In this document: positions 8,875 through 17,877 of the stretch, piece after piece
How positions within the stretch are numbered: the stretch's first letter is position 1
How the letters are laid out: each line of letters starts with the position of its first letter
The notes under the pieces: generated by a model
What the model saw: the letters and a program-made list of their open reading frames with translations, nothing else
Told to the model about the DNA's origin: nothing
Database searches by the model: none
Assembly: GCF_001317355.1 (NCBI RefSeq)
Contig: NZ_LKET01000021.1
Location: forward strand, 310,001 to 374,000
DNA length: 64,000 bases
From: Oxobacter pfennigii
GTDB lineage: Bacteria; Bacillota; Clostridia; Clostridiales; Oxobacteraceae
Reading direction: 5' to 3'
Position numbers and translations under genes: made by a program

Positions 8875-9534
8875 ATGATTAAAGCAGTTTTATATGACTT
8901 GGACGGAACAGTTATAAATACAAATAACTTGGTAATATCATCCTGGAAGCATACCTTGGAAAAGATTCTAGGCTGGTATCCCGGAGATAAAGAGATTATC
9001 GCATCTTTTGGAGAACCTCTTGTAGAAACTGCAAAGCGCTTTGGCGGTGATGAAGCAGACAATATCGTAAAAGTATACAGGGAGCATAATTTGGCCTTTC
9101 ACGATGAGATGATAGAAAGATATGTCGGAATGGAAGATACAATTAAAGAATTAAAGGCCATGGGCATAAAGGTGGGAATAGTTACATCAAAAATGAGAAA
9201 AACCGCCGAAAGGGCATTAAAGCTGTTTAATATATATGAATTTATGGATGTGATAGTAACCTTTGATGATACCGAAAAACACAAGCCGGATGCTGAACCT
9301 TTAAATAAAGCCCTTGGTATTTTGAATATATCACCTGAGGATGTCATATATGTAGGGGACTCCCGTTTCGATATACAATGCGGGAAGAATGCAGGTACCT
9401 TAACCTGTGCTGTTAAATACTCTGAATCTCCATTAGATGAGCTTATGAAATATAAGCCTGATTATTTAATAGACAAACCCCTCGATATAATTGATATTGT
9501 TAAAGAAAACTTATCAGACATCGAAGCGGTATAA
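8875..9534 (+). CDS. HAD-family phosphatase, PpaX/phosphoglycolate phosphatase type
   Basis: A 219-residue HAD hydrolase. The nucleophile motif is DLDGTVINT (residues about 8-16), motif II is the serine of GIVTSKMRK, the lysine is in EKHKPDAEP, and motif IV is VIYVGDSRFDIQCG. The length and cap region fit PpaX (pyrophosphatase, substrate usually from HPr-Ser-P dephosphorylation) or Gph, but hprK is not nearby, so the substrate is left open. CGGAGG precedes the ATG. The gene stands alone between two terminators. Confidence 0.8.
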   Translation: MIKAVLYDLDGTVINTNNLVISSWKHTLEKILGWYPGDKEIIASFGEPLVETAKRFGGDEADNIVKVYREHNLAFHDEMIERYVGMEDTIKELKAMGIKVGIVTSKMRKTAERALKLFNIYEFMDVIVTFDDTEKHKPDAEPLNKALGILNISPEDVIYVGDSRFDIQCGKNAGTLTCAVKYSESPLDELMKYKPDYLIDKPLDIIDIVKENLSDIEAV

Positions 9535-9556
9535 AAGGAAGGCAAAAGCCTTCCTT
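9535..9556 (+). terminator. Terminator hairpin after the HAD phosphatase gene
   Basis: A 9-base perfect stem with an AAAA loop begins immediately after the stop codon. The T run is weak (GTCTGTTTG). Confidence 0.65.
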
Positions 9557-9616
9557 GTCTGTTTGAAAAAACTTATTCTTCATTATGAGTTTATTGTACA
9601 TAATAAGGCTTGATTA

Positions 9617-10744
9617 TCACTTAGGAATATAAACATAGACAATCAGCTTGTCATCGTTAACAAAAGCTTTTACATTTGAAGAAGCATGGGTGCTGTCTGG
9701 CATACTCAAAGCATAATCGATATATATTAAGTTATTCCAGGCAAGATCTCTTCCTAAAACTATTGCCATACAATCCTCAAATATGGATTCTTCATAGTAG
9801 CCCCAAGTTTTTGTTGCAAGCTGCCAGCAGTCACCTCTATTTAATAAGCCTATTGCGATACCATTTTTTTCATACAAAGCGGCTGTATCTGATTGAAACA
9901 CAAAACCTAATTTCTGGAATTCATTCTTCATATCCGAGATACTATGAGCTTGTTTTATAGCCGAAGTTTGCTCCTTGTTTTTGCTGTTACTATTTTTTGT
10001 TGCGGTACTCTTGGCTTTTTCTGCTTCTTTTGCTTCTGCTATGGCTTTATTGTAGTTATCCTTAAGCTTCAAAGGTTCTTCGGCATCAGGAGCAAATTCA
10101 AGGACTTTGTCTAAATATTTAATAGCCTCTTCATATTTATTGGATGAAGCTTTTTCTCTGGCTAATATAACGTTATCATTTATATATTGATTTATATATT
10201 CTGTTTTTAAGCTTAAAGCTTGCTCATTTTGGGAGTCCATTTCAAGGGCCAAATTCAGAAAACTTATTCCCTCTGTATAATTCTTGTTTGCTGCCTCTGA
10301 TTTTGCGCTGTCTATATTATCATTAATATATAAACTCCTGCACTCAGCTATTTTTTCCTGAGATAATGCATATCTTTTTTTATCTTCTTCCTTTATGGTC
10401 TCAAAGACGGCAATTGCCTCTTTATATTTTTTATTATTTAATTCTTTGAGTCCTGTTTCATATATTGCTTTTGAATTTTTTAGATTTTCAGCTAAGCCTA
10501 TTTGCTCATTTACTTCATTGACAGATTTTTTTTGATATTTAAGAGCAGATGTATAAGCTGATATAGCTTCATCATATTTTTCATTTTCAATATGGGTTTT
10601 GCCTTCATTGTAAAACTTATCAAAGTTGTACTTATTGTAAGCATAGACCGAGACGGGAACACCTATGGCAATTAAAATTATGATAATAACTGTTGTTTTT
10701 ATTGCTTTACTAATGAGACGGTGCAGAGTAATAACTATGCGCAA
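9617..10744 (-). CDS. Membrane-anchored TPR protein, 5' end possibly replaced
   Basis: A protein of up to 375 residues. One hydrophobic segment (TVIIIILIAIGVPVSVYAY, about residues 17-36) is followed by at least four TPR-like units of the pattern YDEAISAYTSAL / YKEAIAVFETI / YTEGISFLNLAL / YEEAIKYLDKVL. After a charged, Ser/Asn/Lys-rich linker (about 240-260) comes a C-terminal domain of about 110 residues that I do not recognise. The only early start is a TTG at 10744 with no ribosome binding site, and the first dozen codons overlap a divergent orphan reading frame. The original 5' end may therefore have been lost. No function can be assigned beyond a probable scaffold role at the membrane. 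Confidence 0.7.
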   Translation of the reverse strand: MRIVITLHRLISKAIKTTVIIIILIAIGVPVSVYAYNKYNFDKFYNEGKTHIENEKYDEAISAYTSALKYQKKSVNEVNEQIGLAENLKNSKAIYETGLKELNNKKYKEAIAVFETIKEEDKKRYALSQEKIAECRSLYINDNIDSAKSEAANKNYTEGISFLNLALEMDSQNEQALSLKTEYINQYINDNVILAREKASSNKYEEAIKYLDKVLEFAPDAEEPLKLKDNYNKAIAEAKEAEKAKSTATKNSNSKNKEQTSAIKQAHSISDMKNEFQKLGFVFQSDTAALYEKNGIAIGLLNRGDCWQLATKTWGYYEESIFEDCMAIVLGRDLAWNNLIYIDYALSMPDSTHASSNVKAFVNDDKLIVYVYIPK

Positions 10745-11239
10745 ACAGGATTATCATCGGCATTGTCAGACAGCCAGGTTAAGGCGGTTACAGGAAAAGC
10801 AATCTCTTATTTTAACAAATTGAATTTTGAAGAGCTTTCTAAGGTTGCAAGAGAAGATAATCATTTTGACCTTTACGGTGAACTTGCGCAGCGATTTCCT
10901 GTTGCTTGGACGGCGCTGCAAAGAATTGCCGGTTCCGCCGGGAAGAAAACCGAGTATACCAAAGTACCCTTTGAGAAGCCTTTTGTATTGGATGGCTTTA
11001 TCCCTGTCGATATTGAGAGTAATGGAATGATCGAGGCTGTTTTGGACGGCTATTCCCTTGAAATTGATCCTCAACTATCTGAATCTCTATATAACGCTGT
11101 GGCATACGGCACTCCGTTTACTGTGGATTGCTTTAAAATGATGACTCGCAATATCGAAAAGCTGCTTAAAATCATGGAATTGTTATTAACCCATGATCAG
11201 GCTTTTGTAACCAGTAATTATTATATTGAAAATGGATAA
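10721..11239 (+). CDS. Orphan protein of unknown function, possibly foreign
   Basis: An open frame of 172 residues with an acidic, soluble-looking composition. I do not recognise a family. Possible first codons (GTG at 10721) lack a good ribosome binding site, and the start overlaps the 5' end of the TPR gene on the other strand. It is followed with an 8-base overlap by a second small frame, and then by a strong hairpin. GC content looks higher than in the neighbours. Together these suggest a remnant of inserted DNA, or the 3' part of a gene broken at about 10720. Whether it is expressed is unknown. Confidence 0.4.
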   Translation: MQSNNYAQTGLSSALSDSQVKAVTGKAISYFNKLNFEELSKVAREDNHFDLYGELAQRFPVAWTALQRIAGSAGKKTEYTKVPFEKPFVLDGFIPVDIESNGMIEAVLDGYSLEIDPQLSESLYNAVAYGTPFTVDCFKMMTRNIEKLLKIMELLLTHDQAFVTSNYYIENG

Positions 11240-11393
11240 TGTGGAGCGGAGGATTAAACCATTGCGGGCAGCAGCCTGCCGTAGAGGTATTGCAGATATG
11301 CTGGAGCACTACTCTCAGACTGACGGGTTGGGATATAAACATGCGGCGGCGCTGAAAAACACATATTTATTTTTGAAAGCTGATATTAAATAA
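11232..11393 (+). CDS. Small orphan protein, 53 residues
   Basis: The frame starts at an ATG that overlaps the previous frame (ATGGATAA) and runs 53 codons. It begins MDNVERRIKPLR and contains several alanine and arginine residues. Codons such as GCG and CGG are more frequent than in neighbouring genes. No family is recognised. It may be the continuation of the previous protein after a frameshift, or a separate coupled gene. A 13-base stem hairpin follows. Confidence 0.35.
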   Translation: MDNVERRIKPLRAAACRRGIADMLEHYSQTDGLGYKHAAALKNTYLFLKADIK

Positions 11394-11406
11394 TAATCTA
11401 TATTTT

Positions 11407-11439
11407 AGAATACCGGACGGCCCAGGCGTCCGGTATTCT
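11407..11439. terminator. Bidirectional hairpin between the orphan ORFs and tyrS
   Basis: A perfect 13-base stem (11407-11419 with 11427-11439) with a 7-base loop lies between converging genes. T-rich bases follow on the minus strand only weakly. Confidence 0.65.
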
Positions 11440-11462
11440 TCACGTTCAAAAACCAGTCGTGA

Positions 11463-12674
11463 TTATTTTATAAATTTTACAAAACGTTTTTTGCCGATTC
11501 TCATAACATCACTACTATTTATACCCATGCCCATGTCATTTGATGATAATTTTTCACCGTTTAGCTGAACGCCGCCCTGATTTACCAGCCGCATAAATTC
11601 GCTTTTACTTTTAACCAAGGACATTCCCATAAGCTGCGGAATAATATCTGTGATAGTTTCGTTTCCATCTTTCATCAAAAGCTCTGAGATATCATCAGGT
11701 ATGGCTTTTTTGCTGAATGCCGCATCATAATATGCAATTGCTTTTTCTGCATCCTTTTGTGTATGATAAAGAGACACTATTGTTTTAGCCAGACGGTATT
11801 TGACATCCCTGGGGTTTGTACCGCTATTTAGCTCTGCCCTGATTTTATCAATTTCTTCGGGGTGTTCATCGGTTGCTAGTTCAAAATATTTAATGATAAG
11901 GTCATCGGGAATCTCCATAACCTTTTTGAACATCACCTCGGCAGGCTCATTAATACCGATATAGTTTCCCAGGCTTTTGCTCATCTTTTCAACTCCATCC
12001 AGACCTTCGAGGATGGGCATAAAAATGGCAATTTGCTGTTCCTGCCCCATGTTTTTTTGGAGTGCCCTTCCCATGAGGATGTTAAAGGTTTGATCCGTTC
12101 CTCCCAATTCGATATCTGCTTTAAGTTCAATAGAATCATATGCCTGCATCAGTGGGTAAAAAAACTCGTGAATCCCTATGGGAATCTGGTTATTGTATCT
12201 TTTTCCAAAATCATCTCTCTCCAGCATCCTGGCAACTGTTGTGACAGAGGCAAGTTTTATGACATCTTCAAAAGTGAGCTTTGAAAGCCATTGGCTATTA
12301 AACCTCACCTGAGTTTTTTCCATATCAAGTATTTTGAAGATCTGATCACAATAGGTTTTGGCATTTTCTTTTACTTTTTCATCGGTTAAGGCAGCCCTTC
12401 CTTTAGTTTTTCCCGTAGGATCGCCTATTTTTCCGGTGAAGTCACCTATGACAATTACTACATGATGTCCTAAATCCTGCATTTGTTTAATCTTTCGCAA
12501 TACAACCGCATGACCAAGGTGGATATCCGGTGCCGAAGGGTCCAGCCCCAGTTTTATAACCAGCGGCTTGTTTTGTGCACAGGATTTATTAAGTTTTGCA
12601 AGTAATTCTTCTTGGTTTACAAGGGTGTGTACCCCTTTACGGATAATAGGCATTTGCTCGTTTGATTCTAACAT
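11463..12674 (-). CDS. tyrS: Tyrosyl-tRNA synthetase
   Basis: A class I synthetase of 403 residues that charges tRNA-Tyr in the cytoplasm. The HIGH-type motif is [10 protein letters not shown] and the KMSKS motif is EKMSKSLGN; a C-terminal S4-like RNA-binding domain ends in [12 protein letters not shown]. Sequence features ([23 protein letters not shown]) fit the TyrZ/TyrS2 branch. The start at 12674 is preferred because AGGGAG lies 9 bases upstream; an ATG at 12683 abuts that site and cannot use it. Expression should be controlled by the T-box leader directly upstream. Confidence 0.95.
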   Translation of the reverse strand: MLESNEQMPIIRKGVHTLVNQEELLAKLNKSCAQNKPLVIKLGLDPSAPDIHLGHAVVLRKIKQMQDLGHHVVIVIGDFTGKIGDPTGKTKGRAALTDEKVKENAKTYCDQIFKILDMEKTQVRFNSQWLSKLTFEDVIKLASVTTVARMLERDDFGKRYNNQIPIGIHEFFYPLMQAYDSIELKADIELGGTDQTFNILMGRALQKNMGQEQQIAIFMPILEGLDGVEKMSKSLGNYIGINEPAEVMFKKVMEIPDDLIIKYFELATDEHPEEIDKIRAELNSGTNPRDVKYRLAKTIVSLYHTQKDAEKAIAYYDAAFSKKAIPDDISELLMKDGNETITDIIPQLMGMSLVKSKSEFMRLVNQGGVQLNGEKLSSNDMGMGINSSDVMRIGKKRFVKFIK

Positions 12675-12746
12675 ATTAATCATCTCCCTGAAATATTATT
12701 TTGAATATTGCAAGGTCTATAAGAAAGTAAAAGTGGACAATAAATA

Positions 12747-13080
12747 AAAAATCCCGCCCCTTCTTTTGAAAGGACGAGATTACACTCGTGTTACCACCTT
12801 AAATTCATAAACAATTCACATTGCTCACCTTATCAAGTACGTCACAAAAAATGAGATACTTTAGCACAATAACGGGTGCGGGTTACCGTCGCAGCCTACT
12901 GATAAATTTGTTCGGTGCGAAGCTCAAAGATGTATTCACAATCCATAACCATGCACCTCTCATCATACGGTAACTTTCTGTTTGGTATACTGATTGCTAC
13001 TAATTCTTATCGCAGCTTTTACTTCTTATACTCCGAAATGCGAAAATGCCGCAAGTCTTCGTTATGCAGATATTAAATTA
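12747..13080 (-). promoter_or_regulatory. T-box leader of tyrS
   Basis: The minus-strand leader contains the T-box core AAGGTGGTAACACGAG (complement at 12785-12800). Immediately after it comes a terminator of about 13 pairs ending in TTTTTTATT (12747-12780). Upstream sequence is rich in stem-loop arms as expected for stems I-III. A TAC triplet in a GAATACATC context (12932-12934) could be the tyrosine specifier, but I assign this only tentatively. Uncharged tRNA-Tyr would stabilise the antiterminator and allow tyrS transcription. Confidence 0.9.
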
Positions 13081-13085
13081 TAAAA

Positions 13086-13114
13086 ATTATACACTGTAGT
13101 TTTAAGGGAGTCAA
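13086..13114 (-). promoter_or_regulatory. Sigma-A promoter of the tyrS T-box transcript
   Basis: On the minus strand, TTGACT (13109-13114) and TATAAT (13086-13091) are separated by 17 bases. This is close to the consensus and just upstream of the T-box leader. Confidence 0.85.
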
Positions 13115-13155
13115 CAGATTGAGAGGACTTTGTTGATATCGCGATTTGTTTTGGG

Positions 13156-14328
13156 TTAAACCGAAAAGCATTTTATTTTATCCGCCAGCTCCACCTTTTC
13201 CAGAACTTCTTCCTTTCCGCTATCATTAAGTTTTATTATATATTTACCATTTGAGTAAATAATATCTCCCCGATTATTGATATCATAATCAAGTACTCCT
13301 TTTTTTACGGTTTTTATACTGCCGTCAGGAGTTCTTTTCATTAACTCCCATGTTCTGGGGATAATACCGGGGTTTTTTTCACCCCTATCCTTGTTTTCTT
13401 TTAATGTTTTTTCAACATTGATAAGATTTCCGTTTATAAATGATTCTTCCGGATTACGTGTTTTGCTGTTCGAAGGGTTTTTGCCTCCGCTTGAAAATGT
13501 CTGACCTGTATATCTCATTGTAAAAAACTCAAGCCAGTTATAAATTGCTTTCATTATTTTAAACGGGATAAGAAGAGCATCTAAAAAACTTCCGGTGCTT
13601 TTTCCAGAGTCAAGAGGCCTTTTTATAAAATACATATTGCCCATAGAATCTTCTTTAGGAAGGAAACAATCAAATTTATCAAAGTACACTATTTCATCAA
13701 TTTCTCCAGTATCTAAATCCAGCCTGTTTATGCCCCTGGGACTCCAGGCAGTGAAATTCCCTTCATTGTCCGTTGCCGCACCGCTTGAATCGTAGTAAAT
13801 AACGTTGCCGCTATGACTCCATACAGGATTTTCATCTTTGCAGTTTCCTTCTGTCACAAGGTGATAATGACCTGTTTTTACATCCAGTACCGCTATATCA
13901 GTATCTGTTACGGAGCTGCCCACCGATATTGCTATTTTATCAGTATTTTTATTATAATCCATATTAAAGAATTTTATTTTTGTATCATGAATTATGTGGC
14001 CTTCTTCAGAAGCCGCATCATTTAAACTCTTAATAAAAAGTCCTGAAAATTCGTTAACGGATATTGAATAGATGATTTTTGCTCCATCTTCGATAAAAGT
14101 AACTCCATGTATTTGTCCGGTAATCTTGCCTTCATCCAATCGAGTATATGGGTTGGAGACACCCATAAATGCTGCTCCTGATCCTTCTGTTTTCCATGCA
14201 CTCCTTTGTTTTATATCCTTAAGGTTCTTATTGTATTTCTTAAAATATTCGCTTTCATAATAAGTAACTGATGAATTATCACAAAAACCAATCTTAATTT
14301 CATTAGCAAATATAATTTTTTCGTTCAT
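13156..14328 (-). CDS. Beta-propeller (TolB/WD40-like) protein of unknown function
   Basis: A 390-residue protein with repeated short beta blades, for example NTDKIAISVGSSVTDTDIAVLD and WSHSGNVIYYDS, as in TolB-type propellers. There is no signal peptide or membrane segment, so it is probably cytoplasmic. A region around residues 250-300 (LIPFKIMKAIYNWLEFF) is more hydrophobic and interrupts the repeats. The ATG at 14328 is chosen because GGGGG lies 8 bases upstream; the longer frame has none. It is a single gene, and its partner is unknown. Confidence 0.6.
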   Translation of the reverse strand: MNEKIIFANEIKIGFCDNSSVTYYESEYFKKYNKNLKDIKQRSAWKTEGSGAAFMGVSNPYTRLDEGKITGQIHGVTFIEDGAKIIYSISVNEFSGLFIKSLNDAASEEGHIIHDTKIKFFNMDYNKNTDKIAISVGSSVTDTDIAVLDVKTGHYHLVTEGNCKDENPVWSHSGNVIYYDSSGAATDNEGNFTAWSPRGINRLDLDTGEIDEIVYFDKFDCFLPKEDSMGNMYFIKRPLDSGKSTGSFLDALLIPFKIMKAIYNWLEFFTMRYTGQTFSSGGKNPSNSKTRNPEESFINGNLINVEKTLKENKDRGEKNPGIIPRTWELMKRTPDGSIKTVKKGVLDYDINNRGDIIYSNGKYIIKLNDSGKEEVLEKVELADKIKCFSV

Positions 14329-14604
14329 GCCATTTACCCCCGGAATGTAATATATTATTCTGTTGCTTGACTTGTTCAGTATATAACAGCAAAAAAGTGG
14401 CAATAAGTCGTTTCATCTTGATTATTCTCAATTAATCAGATTATATTTATATTATAGCATGAAAGTTGCTTCATGACTTTCATGGTTTAAGTAAAGTCTG
14501 TTTTGAGCTTCACGAAATACAATGAACGATATGTTATAATTATCATCAGGTTAAGCGAGTTAGTATTTTTAAGGAAATGAGATTGTAGAAGGTGAGGACT
14601 TAAA

Positions 14605-15504
14605 ATGAAATCCAAAATATATTTTATCTTATCAATGGTTATATTTGGTACAATCGGGATTTTTGTCAGATATATTAAATTATCTTCAAGTGAAATAGCT
14701 TTATTGAGGGGTTTTATCGGCAGCTTGTTTTTGCTGGCCGTTGTTACCTTCACCAGACAAAAATTATCATGGGAAAACATTAAGAAAAATATTCCTGCTT
14801 TGTTGTTATCAAGCTTGGCGCTGGGAACCAATTGGATATTTCTTTTTCAGGCATATAAGCATACGACCATAGCAAATGCAACATTAAGCTATTATTTTGC
14901 ACCTGTATTCGTTATTATATCGTCACCGATTGTATTAAAAGAAAAAATATCCTTTAAAAAGGCCGCTTGCATATGTGTTGCTGTACTTGGAATGTTTTTT
15001 ATTGTACAGAGCAGCGGAAATGATGGTGCAGAGCACAATCATTTGCTGGGTATCCTCTACGGAACAATTGCAGCAGCATTTTACGCAACTTTGATGCTGA
15101 CAAACAAGTTCATTAAAAATATGAATGGATTGGAAACCACTATAGTGCAATTATTTTTAGCAGCTATTATACTTGCACCTTACGTTTTTATTACAGAGGG
15201 AGTTAATCTATTTAGAGCAACAGGTTTTTCTATGGTCTGCATTGTCATTTTAGGAGTGATTCATACCGGAATAGGTTTTTATTTATTTTTTACCGGAATG
15301 AAAAAAATAAACGGACAAAGCATTGCAGCATTAAGCTACATAGATCCAATAACATCGCTGTTTGTTTCAGTGCTTATCTTTAATGAGAAGATGACAGCGC
15401 TTCAAGTCATCGGCGCCGTACTGCTGCTAGGCTCAACCTTTATAAGCGAAATAAGCAAAAATCATAACTGGCCCGATAAAAATAAAAAACAGGTAAAACT
15501 TTGA
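14605..15504 (+). CDS. EamA/DMT-family membrane transporter
   Basis: A protein of 299 residues with about ten hydrophobic segments arranged as two EamA repeats. The first begins at residue 5 (YFILSMVIFGTIGIFVRY) and the second at about 150 (LLGILYGTIAAAFYATLML). The final segment (ALQVIGAVLLLGSTFISEI) and the charged tail are typical of the drug/metabolite transporter superfamily. Substrate and direction cannot be read from sequence. AAGGTGAGG precedes the ATG. It converges on the ATC-hydrolase-family gene with a shared terminator. Confidence 0.85.
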   Translation: MKSKIYFILSMVIFGTIGIFVRYIKLSSSEIALLRGFIGSLFLLAVVTFTRQKLSWENIKKNIPALLLSSLALGTNWIFLFQAYKHTTIANATLSYYFAPVFVIISSPIVLKEKISFKKAACICVAVLGMFFIVQSSGNDGAEHNHLLGILYGTIAAAFYATLMLTNKFIKNMNGLETTIVQLFLAAIILAPYVFITEGVNLFRATGFSMVCIVILGVIHTGIGFYLFFTGMKKINGQSIAALSYIDPITSLFVSVLIFNEKMTALQVIGAVLLLGSTFISEISKNHNWPDKNKKQVKL

Positions 15505-15563
15505 ATAAGCTGATGATTAATGATAATAATTGCTGGTAACGTAAATAATTTTCGGGTGGGTGA

Positions 15564-15616
15564 AAAAAATACTCCTTTCCGGCAGGAACTAAACAAATCC
15601 GGAAGGAGTATTTTTT
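15564..15616. terminator. Bidirectional terminator, EamA gene / ten-gene minus-strand run
   Basis: An 18-base stem (about 15564-15582 with 15599-15616) carries A and T runs on both sides, between two converging genes. Confidence 0.9.
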
Positions 15617-15630
15617 ATTAATTAAGGGGC

Positions 15631-16113
15631 TTATTTAACTTTTTTAAAACAGACTTCACAGATGCTGTCGCCTTTTGCAATTGTCTTGCCCAAGTGGAAT
15701 TCAAAGGTGTCAAACTGGCTTGCAATACCCCTGTCACCGTCCATTGCGATATCACAAAGTGTAGCAATTCTTTCTTCATCGTCTGTGAGTTTCTTCCATG
15801 CTGCTACAAGGGGACAGTAGTGGAATTCAATTTTCAGTTCTTCGTCAGTTACATCGACATCCATTTCAAAAATGTTTTTAACGTTGTCTGTAACAAATTC
15901 AGGAGCAAATTTCTTTAGATCATCTGTCTGGGTATATTTGTTTTTGCCATGGAAGCAGCCGCAGCTTAAAATGGCGTCCCTTGCAAAGTCTATGCCTAGC
16001 CCGCGTTTTTGAGCCTCTTCGATGAGATAATAGAACCATGTTGCCCTGTGTTCAATTGCATTTCTAAGGTCCTCTATATGTTGACCTCTGTTTGAAGGAT
16101 TGTTTGTTATCAT
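15631..16113 (-). CDS. ATC-hydrolase-family protein
   Basis: A 160-residue protein that I assign to the L-2-amino-thiazoline-4-carboxylate (ATC) hydrolase family. In characterised members the thiazoline ring is opened to N-carbamoyl-cysteine. Features include LSCGCFHG, FHYCPLVAAWKKL, the C-x(2)-D segment CDIAMDGDRG, and a terminal CEVC. Many family members in anaerobes have no proven substrate. The gene starts 15 bases after the regulator gene (AAGGAG upstream of the ATG) and is the last of the minus-strand run, before the shared terminator. Its presence beside a cysteine desulfidase and an amino-acid-type importer is suggestive. Confidence 0.7.
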   Translation of the reverse strand: MITNNPSNRGQHIEDLRNAIEHRATWFYYLIEEAQKRGLGIDFARDAILSCGCFHGKNKYTQTDDLKKFAPEFVTDNVKNIFEMDVDVTDEELKIEFHYCPLVAAWKKLTDDEERIATLCDIAMDGDRGIASQFDTFEFHLGKTIAKGDSICEVCFKKVK

Positions 16114-16128
16114 AATAATCAGTCTCCT

Positions 16129-17841
16129 TTATAAATTGTATTTTTTAATTTTGCGGTATAGGGTAGCCCGGCTGATCCCCAGCGTTTTAGCCACCTCATC
16201 CTTGTTTATATTTGAAGCAAGCAGTGCAGCAATACTCTCTTTTTCCAGATCCCGGATTAATGAAAGCTTTATGGCGCTTTCCCTCTCGTCCATCAGGTTA
16301 AATTGAGCCAAGTCACCGGAAGTTACCTGGCCTGTACAACGGTAAACAATATTATCCATTACTTTTTCAAGCTCGTTTCTGTTGCCGGGCCAGGAGTAAT
16401 TCAACAGCACATCCATGGCCTGTATATCAAAGGAAAGACTTTTTTTGTCGTATTTTTCTTTATAAAACCTTGCACTGCTGTCAATTAGCTGGCACAGGGA
16501 CTCCTTGTCCTGGCGCAGTGGGGGGATATATATTGTATTTTCCGAAATGCGGTAATACAGTTCATCATCGAAAAGACCGTTCCGCACAAGGCCTGCTAAA
16601 TCTGAACTTGTTGAAAAAATCATACGGACATCCACCTTGATGCCATGCATACCGGCACGGTAAATTGTACCGGTCTTTAAGACCTCCACCAGCCGCCTTT
16701 GCAGATATATGGGCATCTGGTCAATTTTATAAAAATAGATTGTTCCCTTATGAGCAAGCTGTAGTTTGCCCAGGCCTCCCACAACATGAAGAGAACGGTC
16801 ATCCCCAAAGAGGGATTCTTCAAGGAGTTCCCGGTAGGTACCATCACAATTTACCGTTATAAAGCAATTGTTTACCCGGTCGGAGAAGGTATGCATTGCC
16901 TTGGCAAGAAGCTCTTCCCCTGCACCGGTTTCGCCGCTTATCAACACTGTTTTTGAAGTGACGGATAGCCGCTTTGCTTCCTCAATTACCTGTTCCGGTA
17001 TCAAGCCACCTTCCAGGAATTTGAAAGTCATTCTTGTATTGCTGTAGCCTATTTCATTTAGCTGTATGTTGACATCGCTGATAGATTTAAAAATAAAAAG
17101 CATGCCCCCCCGGCTTCCGTTTATATCAATATTCATGCAGGATAAAAATCCATAAAAGGGGCGGCTGTCCTTTTCAAAATATATCAGCCTGTCGGAAAAC
17201 TCTATATAATTTGATAAAAACTCCGTTAGATATTTATGGGGTATCACATCCCGGATAAACATACCGAAGCAATCAATATTTTCTCCAAAATACTGCTTGA
17301 AACGCTTATTGTAGTAGGTAATATATCCAAGCTCGTCCATGGACACCATAGCATAGTCGATGGAGTCCATTATAACCTCGCGCTCTCGCTTTATCAGGTT
17401 CAGGTTATTGTAATCATCGCTGTTTTGTATTTTGCTGGATAAAAGGTCTGCCATGCGCTCCAAAAATTCTATGGAATTATTCACGTTGCTGAAAACGTGA
17501 GGGATTTTGTGCTCAGGCACAATAAGTGCTATTGCTCCAACTACTGCCCCTTTGTAGCGAATAGGGACACAGATGAATCCCTTCATATCACATTTCATAA
17601 AATCCGAACATTCTCTGCAGGTAGCGTAATCATCTTTGTCGTCAATGGTAATGGTATTTCCTGATGTAATCACCTGTCCGATAATGGACATCCTGTGAAT
17701 AGTCATAGGTTTGTCCGGATAATGATAGGTGTTGCTGATTGTTTTCAAATTATTGTCTACAATCAAAACATCCACTTCAAGAATTTTTGATATTACTTCA
17801 GCAAACTTAATAGCGTCATTTTTAATTTCTGCCAGAAGCAT
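16129..17841 (-). CDS. DhaR-like regulator: GAF, PAS, degenerate AAA+ and Fis-type HTH
   Basis: A 570-residue regulator. Domains are a GAF-like sensor (about 1-140, with C-x2-C-x5-C in ATCRECSDFMKCD), PAS (about 150-270), an AAA+ domain of the sigma-54 activator type (about 280-510) and a Fis-type helix-turn-helix (EVAKTLGISRATLYRKIKKY). The AAA+ domain is crippled. Walker A reads GETGAGEE instead of GETGxGKE, the Walker B equivalent reads IYFYKIDQM instead of LFLDEI, and the GAFTGA loop is missing. It should not remodel sigma-54 polymerase. E. coli DhaR has a related layout and works with sigma-70. Linkage to dhaK and dhaL supports a similar local role. Confidence 0.85.
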   Translation of the reverse strand: MLLAEIKNDAIKFAEVISKILEVDVLIVDNNLKTISNTYHYPDKPMTIHRMSIIGQVITSGNTITIDDKDDYATCRECSDFMKCDMKGFICVPIRYKGAVVGAIALIVPEHKIPHVFSNVNNSIEFLERMADLLSSKIQNSDDYNNLNLIKREREVIMDSIDYAMVSMDELGYITYYNKRFKQYFGENIDCFGMFIRDVIPHKYLTEFLSNYIEFSDRLIYFEKDSRPFYGFLSCMNIDINGSRGGMLFIFKSISDVNIQLNEIGYSNTRMTFKFLEGGLIPEQVIEEAKRLSVTSKTVLISGETGAGEELLAKAMHTFSDRVNNCFITVNCDGTYRELLEESLFGDDRSLHVVGGLGKLQLAHKGTIYFYKIDQMPIYLQRRLVEVLKTGTIYRAGMHGIKVDVRMIFSTSSDLAGLVRNGLFDDELYYRISENTIYIPPLRQDKESLCQLIDSSARFYKEKYDKKSLSFDIQAMDVLLNYSWPGNRNELEKVMDNIVYRCTGQVTSGDLAQFNLMDERESAIKLSLIRDLEKESIAALLASNINKDEVAKTLGISRATLYRKIKKYNL

Positions 17842-17877
17842 GGTGAACCTCCTACTAAAAATACAATTAAAGTCTTT

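Noticed and set aside
14487-14831. Open frame on the minus strand opposite the EamA transporter gene
   Set aside because: It is a shadow of the transporter gene's N-terminal coding sequence and leader, with no ribosome binding site.
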